From a virus: a stretch of 36,657 bases of DNA. Positions 12,917-17,851 of the stretch are shown here, one piece after another; position 1 is the stretch's first letter, and the number at the start of each line of letters is the position of its first letter. The notes under the pieces were generated by a model, which saw only the letters and a list, made by a program, of their open reading frames with translations, was not told where the DNA came from and ran no database searches. Made by a program: the position numbers and the translations under genes. The stretch spans positions 1 through 36,657 of IMG/VR virus record IMGVR_UViG_3300010373_000030. One strand, written 5' to 3'.

Positions 12917-13048
12917 ACTTATTCGAAAAGTGCCGGTTCGACTCCGGCTGGGTGGTAGACGGCTCGGTAGCGACGAGATGCGGTTCAATTCCGTGATGTG
13001 GCCTTGGTAAGCCAAAGACCCGCGCCGTCCTCTCGCGTAATAGAGGGC

Positions 13049-13153
13049 TTTAGTTAGGTGGTGACACGTATGTCGGAGTATGAACGACTAGACGGGCTGA
13101 TAAGCTGCCGCTCAGAGCCGATATAAAACGCATACGCCAGCCACCTAACTAAA
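13049..13153. repeat. Long-range inverted repeat 2 (13-bp arms)
   Basis: TTTAGTTAGGTGG (13049-13061) and CCACCTAACTAAA (13141-13153) are exact reverse complements. Inside, CGTATG (13067-13072) pairs with CATACG (13131-13136). It would fold into a stable stem with a roughly 58-base head directly before tRNA-Pro. Confidence 0.75.
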
Positions 13154-13161
13154 CAGTTCTT

Positions 13162-13238
13162 CAGGGTATAGCTCAATCTGGTAGAGTTCCGGCCCTGGAA
13201 GCCGGTTGTTGTAGGTTCAAATCCTACTGCCCTGACCA
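13162..13238 (+). tRNA. tRNA-Pro (anticodon UGG), with encoded CCA and C33
   Basis: Acceptor CAGGGTA/TGCCCTG (one G-U), D-arm GCTC...GAGT around AATCTGGTA, anticodon stem CCGGC/GCCGG with loop CCTGGAA (anticodon TGG), variable TTGTT, T-arm GTAGG-TTCAAAT-CCTAC, then A73 and CCA. C1-G72 with A73 fits bacterial proline identity. The base before the anticodon is C where nearly all tRNAs have U33. 77 bases. Confidence 0.85.
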
Positions 13239-13243
13239 GTTTT

Positions 13244-13328
13244 GGAAGTGAATGCGAAAGCTGCTGAGCCATCGTAGGTTTAACCATGCCGAAGGGCCAT
13301 CAGGGATAAGCGCCTGACACTTCCGCCA
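13244..13328 (+). ncRNA. tRNA-Ser-like (class II) element, degenerate
   Basis: An acceptor-like stem GGAAGTG (13244-13250) with CACTTCC (13318-13324), then G and CCA. The 85-base length, G73 and this acceptor sequence resemble bacterial tRNA-Ser. Inside, possible arms are GC-GAAA-GC (D position), GAGCC-ATCGTA-GGTTT (anticodon position, six-base loop), a variable-arm-like hairpin around GCCGAAGGGC, and TCAGG-GATAAGCG-CCTGA (T position). The T-loop lacks TTC and the anticodon loop is short, so it is a decayed tRNA or a tRNA mimic, not a standard one. Confidence 0.5.
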
Positions 13329-13333
13329 GTTAT

Positions 13334-13461
13334 GAGGTTGAATGCCAGTTGCTGACTTGGCCAAAGATTACAATTGTCAGGTATCGGGGGAGAAGCTGGT
13401 GCACAGTCATATCCTAATAGACAGAATCCGATGCATGTCGGGATCAGCTCCGACCAACCTC
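13334..13461. repeat. Inverted repeat 3 (7-bp arms), 128-base structured segment
   Basis: GAGGTTG (13334-13340) pairs with CAACCTC (13455-13461). The left part (TTGAATGCCAGTTGCTGA) resembles the matching part of the preceding element (GTGAATGCGAAAGCTGCTGA), suggesting a related or duplicated fold. Internal hairpins include CTGAC...GTCAG, AGCTG...CAGCT and ATCCGA-TGCATG-TCGGGAT (with a bulge). No protein gene is credible. Confidence 0.45.
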
Positions 13462-13469
13462 TACCCATA

Positions 13470-13530
13470 TATGCCTAATGGCATAGGCCATAAGAACTAA
13501 TTGCATTAGGCGTCTAATGTAGTAATCTAC
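13470..13530. promoter_or_regulatory. Cluster of small palindromes upstream of the late region
   Basis: Three adjacent hairpins: TATGCC-TAAT-GGCATA (13470-13485), CATTAG-GCGT-CTAATG (13504-13519) and GTAG-TAAT-CTAC (13519-13530). The motif CTAATG recurs in both orientations. They lie 25-85 bases before the first late-region start codon, so binding sites for a regulator or RNA hairpins in the leader are both possible. No T-run is present, so they are not intrinsic terminators. Confidence 0.45.
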
Positions 13531-13553
13531 TCCCAAGCCAACGGGAGAACGAT

Positions 13554-13625
13554 ATGAACGAAACAGTCTTTAAAGGTTACGACGAAGATGGAATGGCTCT
13601 CTATGAGATTCCCTTCGATCTATGA
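13554..13625 (+). CDS. 23-aa leader-like micro-protein
   Basis: ATG at 13554 has a strong GGGAGA site five bases upstream and ends at TGA 13623-13625, overlapping the next ATG (ATGA). The product is acidic (MNETVFKGYDEDGMALYEIP). Its role may be purely to couple translation to the following gene. No family recognised. Confidence 0.5.
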   Translation: MNETVFKGYDEDGMALYEIPFDL

Positions 13626-13825
13626 GTTCTAACGCAGAACGAGTCGCTAAGAGCCGCAAGAAGGCCGTCCAAAAGGGCGCTCTTAGGCTTTATGGGGTTA
13701 TCTCACCCGAGGCCCATGAAGCGGCTCGTAAAATGGTTTCCATGGGGCTAGCCAGTTCTATCACTGACGCCATAGAAAGATCACTTAAGATGCGTGCCAG
13801 TTTTTACGACGCATCAATCCTTTGA
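13622..13825 (+). CDS. Putative ribbon-helix-helix regulator, 67 aa
   Basis: After a basic N-terminus (AERVAKSRKKAVQKG), a short strand (ALRLYGVIS) is followed by two helices (PEAHEAARKMVSMG; SSITDAIERSLKM), the layout of Arc/MetJ-type ribbon-helix-helix DNA-binding proteins. It sits at the entrance of the late region, immediately upstream of a candidate promoter, so a role in late-gene control is plausible. The ATG is coupled to the 23-aa frame. Family assignment is by pattern only. Confidence 0.6.
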   Translation: MSSNAERVAKSRKKAVQKGALRLYGVISPEAHEAARKMVSMGLASSITDAIERSLKMRASFYDASIL

Positions 13826-13851
13826 CTCGCCTTGATTTGTCCGGGTACTAT
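13822..13851 (+). promoter_or_regulatory. Candidate late promoter
   Basis: -35 TTGACT (five of six), 18-base spacer, -10 TACTAT (four of six). The -35 overlaps the stop codon of the preceding gene. Transcription would begin near 13858 and run into the structural genes starting at 13891. Confidence 0.5.
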
Positions 13852-13890
13852 GAGACAATGAGCCATGAGAAGCGAAGGTAGCCAAGTCAG

Positions 13891-14307
13891 ATGAGCTGGG
13901 TTAGCGCTTTCAGCAGTGGAGAACTGGCGGTCAGCGTGACCTATCAAGGTTCGCCTCTGTTTTCTGGATCGGTTGGCCTCAATGGCTCCGTCAACTTTGA
14001 CGATGCCAATTCTGACTTCACTTGTACGTTAGCTGTCGATGCTAATGGTGTTGTTTCCCTGACCAGCACAGCAAACCCTGAGAATTGGACGGGCGGCAAG
14101 TACAGCGTCTCCTTGGCAGTTCCGGTCATCGCCAATCTTTCGGGCATTCAGCTTATCCAATGTGCCTCTGATCCCGATATCTTCGGGGGAACTCAGCTTT
14201 CCAGCTTGAGTGATGGCGCTTCGACCAACTTCGAAGGTTCGACTTTCGTCTATAGCGCGCTTCCTGCATCGACTTTCGGCATGAGCGCAGTCCCAGGAGG
14301 GGCTTGA
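13891..14307 (+). CDS. Putative structural protein, 138 aa
   Basis: Rich in Ser, Gly, Thr and Asn with alternating beta-like segments (LAVSVTYQGSPLFSGSVGLNGSVNF; DFTCTLAVDANGVVSLTS; YSVSLAVPVIANLSGIQLI), a composition typical of virion decoration or adaptor proteins. No family is recognised. It is the first gene after the candidate late promoter and is coupled to the next gene, which has a similar style. Confidence 0.55.
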   Translation: MSWVSAFSSGELAVSVTYQGSPLFSGSVGLNGSVNFDDANSDFTCTLAVDANGVVSLTSTANPENWTGGKYSVSLAVPVIANLSGIQLIQCASDPDIFGGTQLSSLSDGASTNFEGSTFVYSALPASTFGMSAVPGGA

Positions 14308-14777
14308 TGACGGTCATCTATCTCACCTTCCAGCCACAGGTCGAGGAGACGGTTCCTTCCGTCCCTAAATGCGACGAGCTGGGCCGTGCAACGCGTACCT
14401 ACGTCAGCGGCTATACCCTTACCAGGGCCAATGTCGCTCGCGTCCGTCGGCGTGCTAGGCGCTGCGTCGTGGCTAACTTCAATGGAGCGCTTCCTAAGGG
14501 TCGGCTCATCACCTCTGTGCGCTGGGAGACCACTTCTCCATGGGCTTTGTTCATGTCGAACGCGCGGATTGCCGATGGTCAGCGTGAGACGATGGTAGAT
14601 ATCATCTTCAACTTCTCCGGCTGGGGTGGATTGCTGGCTACCGTGACTTTGGACAATGGCGAGGAATACAACGCCGAGTTCAGTTTCACAGTCATTGATA
14701 CGCCGCTGTACCCGACGGCTGACTATCCGACTTCCAATGGGCCGTACAGGCTCGATGCTGTTTATCCACCCACATAG
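14307..14777 (+). CDS. Putative virion-associated protein, 156 aa
   Basis: Start ATG 14307 overlaps the previous stop (TGATG) with AGGAGG ideally placed. The C-terminal half (LITSVRWETTSPWALFMSNARIADGQRETMVDIIFNFSGWGGLLATVTLDNGEEYNAEFSFTVID) is an all-beta domain of the kind seen in phage head-tail and fibre adaptor proteins. The region VARVRRRARRC is strongly basic. No confident family; a virion role is inferred from sequence style and place. Confidence 0.55.
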   Translation: MTVIYLTFQPQVEETVPSVPKCDELGRATRTYVSGYTLTRANVARVRRRARRCVVANFNGALPKGRLITSVRWETTSPWALFMSNARIADGQRETMVDIIFNFSGWGGLLATVTLDNGEEYNAEFSFTVIDTPLYPTADYPTSNGPYRLDAVYPPT

Positions 14778-14785
14778 GTTCGTGT

Positions 14786-14998
14786 ATGGCCAAGCTGACC
14801 TCCAAGGCTCGTAAATCCCTCCCGAAGTCCGATTTCGGTTTGCCCGGTAGCAAGAAGTACCCGATGCCGGATAGAAGTCACGCCGCTAACGCCAAGGCCC
14901 GCGCTAGTCAGCAGGAGGCTAAGGGCAATCTATCGGCGTCAGCCAAGGCTAAGATCGACCGTAAGGCCAATCGAATCCTTAAGCGCGGCGGAAAATGA
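14786..14998 (+). CDS. Small basic phage protein (KSDFGLPGSKKYPMPDRSHA type)
   Basis: 70 residues, very basic. The pattern LPKSDFGLPGSKKYPMPDRSHAANAKARASQQEAKGNLSASAKAKIDRKANRIL belongs to a frequent small protein found in many tailed phages close to packaging or head genes. Its function is not established. It overlaps the next small gene by the ATGA arrangement. Confidence 0.75.
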   Translation: MAKLTSKARKSLPKSDFGLPGSKKYPMPDRSHAANAKARASQQEAKGNLSASAKAKIDRKANRILKRGGK

Positions 14999-15123
14999 GT
15001 CCGAAATACCTCCAATTCTGTATACACATGGCCCTGCATCGGCCTAAGAATCAGGTGATTTCGCCTCATCTCTTTGGGCTAGCAGTGGAACTTGAGTCCT
15101 TAGATAGGAAGGCGCGAACATGA
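14995..15123 (+). CDS. Hypothetical small protein, 42 aa
   Basis: ATG at 14995 overlaps the previous stop (ATGA), and its own stop (15121-15123) overlaps the next start (ATGA). The protein (MSPKYLQFCIHMALHRPKNQ, then SPHLFGLAVELESLDRKA) is of unknown function. Coupling on both sides is the main evidence that it is translated. Confidence 0.55.
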   Translation: MSPKYLQFCIHMALHRPKNQVISPHLFGLAVELESLDRKART

Positions 15124-15272
15124 AGATGAAGTCCAAATCCACCCTCCCTTCCGGATCTCGTGGCCGTATGGAGTTCAAGGGCAAGCCCGCTGCCGTCAAG
15201 AAGGCCGAGAAGATCGACCGGAAGTCGGATAAGGCGATTGCCAAGAAGACTGGTACGAAGTGGGTCGGCTAA
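15120..15272 (+). CDS. Small basic protein, 50 aa
   Basis: A 51-codon frame beginning MKMKSKSTLPSGSRGRMEFK and ending in KKAEKIDRKSDKAIAKKTGTKWVG. It is highly basic with no hydrophobic segment and resembles the basic neighbour at 14786 in composition (IDRK motif in both). It may be a virion DNA-associated or decoration protein; no proof. The start overlaps the preceding stop and GGAAGG is present upstream. Confidence 0.6.
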   Translation: MKMKSKSTLPSGSRGRMEFKGKPAAVKKAEKIDRKSDKAIAKKTGTKWVG

Positions 15273-15273
15273 T

Positions 15274-15498
15274 ATGGATGCGCTACGTCTAGTTCCACCC
15301 GATGAAAAGAGGCATCAAAGGTTGGTCGATGCCCTGCGTGAGCTACTTAGGCAGGCGGAAGCTGGCGAAATCACTGGCATCTGTGGAATCGTGGAACTGC
15401 CTGGGGATAACTACCGCAATATAGGTAGCGAAACCTGTTCCAGGCTGCAAACGGCAGGAGCGCTACTTGATGCGGCTATCAATCGGCTAAGTCCTTAG
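15274..15498 (+). CDS. Hypothetical helical protein, 74 aa
   Basis: Start ATG 15274 follows the previous stop by one base. The first half (DEKRHQRLVDALRELLRQAEAGEI) is a long helix, then TGICGIVELPGDNYRNIGSE, then another helix (CSRLQTAGALLDAAINRL). This helix-strand-helix shape resembles small phage proteins of unknown function. A longer in-frame extension to 15160 would overlap the preceding gene in another frame and lacks support. Confidence 0.6.
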   Translation: MDALRLVPPDEKRHQRLVDALRELLRQAEAGEITGICGIVELPGDNYRNIGSETCSRLQTAGALLDAAINRLSP

Positions 15499-15538
15499 GT
15501 AGCCATATTTGACCCGGGTAATAAATGAGCGGTACGAT

Positions 15539-15554
15539 TGTTCCACGTGGAACA
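15539..15554. promoter_or_regulatory. parS-like site, perfect palindrome TGTTCCACGTGGAACA
   Basis: A 16-base perfect palindrome matching the chromosomal ParB site consensus TGTTNCACGTGNAACA at every fixed position. It lies in the 68-base gap between the genes ending at 15498 and starting at 15567. The sister site is at 19930-19945. No phage parA or parB gene is present, so any binder would be the host ParB. Confidence 0.75.
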
Positions 15555-15566
15555 TAGAGAACCCCA

Positions 15567-15962
15567 ATGGCGGCTCGCACCTTAACTTCGGGCACTAAGA
15601 CATTCTACGTCTATCTTCTGATGGACTGGAACGGCAACCCTATGTATGTAGGTAAGGGGTCTGGATACAGGATTTCAGTCTCGGAGCGAAGGTTCGGCTT
15701 GAGTGGAATCTTTCTTTCTTGGCATCTAACTGATGAGGAAGCCTTTAGTGCTGAAAGAAAGGCAATCGAGAAATTTCAGCCTTGTCTTAATAAATGCGCC
15801 GGCGGTAATGGCGGTACTTGCCGAACTCCTTCATGGGTTAGAGAAATCAATGAGGTTGGCACTAAAGAGTACGCTAGGCGTCTTTGCTTGAGATTTGGTA
15901 AAGGACTCATGGGTTCAGATAGCTACGAAGCCCTGAAAAATACAGGGTGCTTGCAGATATGA
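15567..15962 (+). CDS. GIY-YIG endonuclease-like protein
   Basis: 131 residues with the GIY-YIG fold signature: FYVYLL at 13-18, MYVGKGSGYR at 26-35 (Arg35 the catalytic-type arginine), a Glu-containing helix AERKAIEKF (E63 or E68) and PCLNKCAGGNGG (Asn75). The C-terminal 45 residues are a basic tail that could contact DNA. Free-standing GIY-YIG proteins next to packaging genes are usually homing endonucleases or DNA-processing factors. The next gene (TerS) starts on its stop (ATGA), so it is part of the packaging operon. Confidence 0.8.
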   Translation: MAARTLTSGTKTFYVYLLMDWNGNPMYVGKGSGYRISVSERRFGLSGIFLSWHLTDEEAFSAERKAIEKFQPCLNKCAGGNGGTCRTPSWVREINEVGTKEYARRLCLRFGKGLMGSDSYEALKNTGCLQI

Positions 15963-16306
15963 AATTCGAGAAGGGCAGGTCAGGGAACCCGGCCGGCAAG
16001 CCTTCGGGAAGGCCCAACAAAGCCACTTCTGAGTTTAGGGATACCGTCCGTAGGCTTCTTGAGGATAACTCCGAGAACGTTGGGCGTTGGCTTACACTGG
16101 TCGCCGAAGGAAATGGATCTGATAACTCAAAAGCCGATCCTGGGCGTGCGCTTGATCTCATGTCCAAACTGGCCGAATACGCAGCTCCAAAGCTTTCTCG
16201 ATCTGAGGTGACTGGTTTGAATGGAGGGCCGATTGAGGTCTCCGAAACTACATCTGCCGAACTGGATGAACGCATTTCCGAACTTGAGGCCAAACTGAAG
16301 GGATGA
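15959..16306 (+). CDS. terS: Terminase small subunit (DUF5681-type N-terminus)
   Basis: 115 residues. It begins KFEKGRSGNPAGKPSGRPNKA, the DUF5681-type N-terminal motif often found in phage small terminases, followed by a helical domain and a C-terminal coiled coil (SAELDERISELEAKLKG) that could form the oligomeric ring. It lies directly upstream of and overlaps the large terminase (ATGA). Small terminases recognise the packaging site and recruit the large subunit. Assignment rests on motif plus position. Confidence 0.75.
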   Translation: MKFEKGRSGNPAGKPSGRPNKATSEFRDTVRRLLEDNSENVGRWLTLVAEGNGSDNSKADPGRALDLMSKLAEYAAPKLSRSEVTGLNGGPIEVSETTSAELDERISELEAKLKG

Positions 16307-17850
16307 GCTTGAGCATTGCCGAGAAGCAAGAGTACGTCGCGCTTCTTGAGGAAAAGCTCAGGAGGGAGGACCGTCGGCGCTGCCGGACTGATCTTTTCTT
16401 CTTGCTCACTGAGGTTTTAGGCCGCAAGGACATCGATAGGCCATGGCTCAAAGAGCGCTGTTCGGAAGTCCAGGCCGATCCTGATGGATTCCTAGACCTG
16501 TGGGCACGCGAGCACTACAAGTCAACGATCATTACTTACGGCCTGACGATCATGGAAATCCTTGGGTCACATGGCGATGATCCGTTGCCTAAGTACAATG
16601 GACGCGAGCTGTGCTTTGGCATATTCAGCCACACGCGCCCCATCGCTAAAGGCTTTCTTCGCCAGATCAAGACCGAGTTCGAGAAGAACGACCGTTTGAA
16701 ATATCTTTTCCCCGATATCCTATGGGAAGACACTCGCAAGGCTCCCAAGTGGTCTGAGGACGATGGTATTGTCGTCAAGCGCAAGTCCAATCCTAAGGAA
16801 TCGACGGTTGAGGCGTGGGGCGTCGTGGATGGTCAGCCGACTGGTAAGCACTTTACACGCTTGATATACGATGACTTGGTGACTAAAGAGTCCGTGACGA
16901 CGCCGGACATGATCGCCAAGACGACCGACTCTCTGTCTCTGTCCTATAACCTCGGGACAGATGGTGGTGTAATGCGCTTCATTGGAACACGCTATCACTA
17001 CAATGACACCTACAAAACCATCATGGACCGAGGTACAGCCAAGATCCGTCTCTATCCGGCTACACAAGACGGCCAGATCGATGGTGAGCCTGTTCTATTG
17101 GACCGTGAAACATTGGCTCAGAAACGCCGTGATATGGGTCCATACACCTTCGCCTGTCAGATGATGCAAGACCCGAAGGCTGACGAGACCCAGGGATTCA
17201 AAGAGGAATGGTTGCGCTACTACGAAGGTCAGGCGCATCTCAATACCAATCGGTACATTCTTGTTGACGCTGCTAGCGGTAAACGCCCATCCAACGATTA
17301 CACAGCCATGTGGGTCGTTGGCCTAGGTCAGGACGCTAACTATTACGTTCTGGATGTGGTTCGAGACCGTCTCAATCTTACGCAGCGCGCCAAACGGCTC
17401 ATTGAGTTGCATCGTAAGTGGCAACCTATTGGCGTTCGCTATGAGAAATACGGACTGATGGCTGATATCGAGCACATTCAGTACATCCAGGGCGAGCAGA
17501 ACTACCGCTTTCACATTCATGAAGTAGGCGGATCAACGCCTAAGAATGACCGCATCAAGCGACTCATTCCCCTCTTTGAGTCGAATCGGTTCTATCTGCC
17601 TAGATCGCTGCATCGCACCAATTACGAAGGTAAGTCCTTTGACTTGGTGGATAGTTTTCTTAATGAGGAATACAAGGCGTTTCCGGTTGCTCTTCATGAC
17701 GACATGATGGATGCCTTAGCCCGTATTGCCGAGCCTGATCCTGAATTGGCGCTTGAGTGGCCGGCCGCAACAGCCGAAGTTGCCTTAACGTTCGAAACCC
17801 AATTCTCACCCGCTGGTTTCGGTCAGCGCGCCAATCTATTCGGAGGCTGA
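16303..17850 (+). CDS. terL: Terminase large subunit
   Basis: 515 residues, usual length for P22-type TerL. ATPase half: variant Walker A around AREHYKST (69-75, Lys73), Walker B RLIYDDLV (Asp190/191). Nuclease half: YILVDAASG with Asp322, VRYEKYG with Glu381, and a late HDDMMDALA acidic motif, the RNase H-like catalytic set. It powers DNA packaging into the procapsid and cuts the concatemer. The ATG overlaps the TerS stop. Confidence 0.92.
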   Translation: MSLSIAEKQEYVALLEEKLRREDRRRCRTDLFFLLTEVLGRKDIDRPWLKERCSEVQADPDGFLDLWAREHYKSTIITYGLTIMEILGSHGDDPLPKYNGRELCFGIFSHTRPIAKGFLRQIKTEFEKNDRLKYLFPDILWEDTRKAPKWSEDDGIVVKRKSNPKESTVEAWGVVDGQPTGKHFTRLIYDDLVTKESVTTPDMIAKTTDSLSLSYNLGTDGGVMRFIGTRYHYNDTYKTIMDRGTAKIRLYPATQDGQIDGEPVLLDRETLAQKRRDMGPYTFACQMMQDPKADETQGFKEEWLRYYEGQAHLNTNRYILVDAASGKRPSNDYTAMWVVGLGQDANYYVLDVVRDRLNLTQRAKRLIELHRKWQPIGVRYEKYGLMADIEHIQYIQGEQNYRFHIHEVGGSTPKNDRIKRLIPLFESNRFYLPRSLHRTNYEGKSFDLVDSFLNEEYKAFPVALHDDMMDALARIAEPDPELALEWPAATAEVALTFETQFSPAGFGQRANLFGG

Positions 17851-17851
17851 C

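Larger units (their letters stand above)
12796..13161 (+). ncRNA. Structured noncoding RNA segment between the two tRNAs
   Basis: No protein gene is credible here. Pairings seen: 12803-12813/12906-12916; the T-arm-like hairpins at 12932-12948 and 12979-12995; 12958-12963/13024-13029 (GACGGC/GCCGTC); 13029-13033/13042-13046 (CCTCT/AGAGG); and 13049-13061/13141-13153 (13 bases) enclosing 13067-13072/13131-13136. Strand is assumed from the flanking tRNAs. It may be tRNA remnants, one large ornate RNA, or several small RNAs. Confidence 0.45.

Noticed and set aside
12932-12995. Two further complete tRNAs with T-loops TTCGACT and TTCAATT
   Set aside because: I could not find matching acceptor stems or normal anticodon arms, so they are described only as T-arm-like hairpins.
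13054-13287. Leftward 77-codon frame containing RAVGFEPTTTGFQ
   Set aside because: This phrase is the well-known antisense translation of a tRNA T-arm and acceptor; it lies opposite tRNA-Pro and is not a gene.
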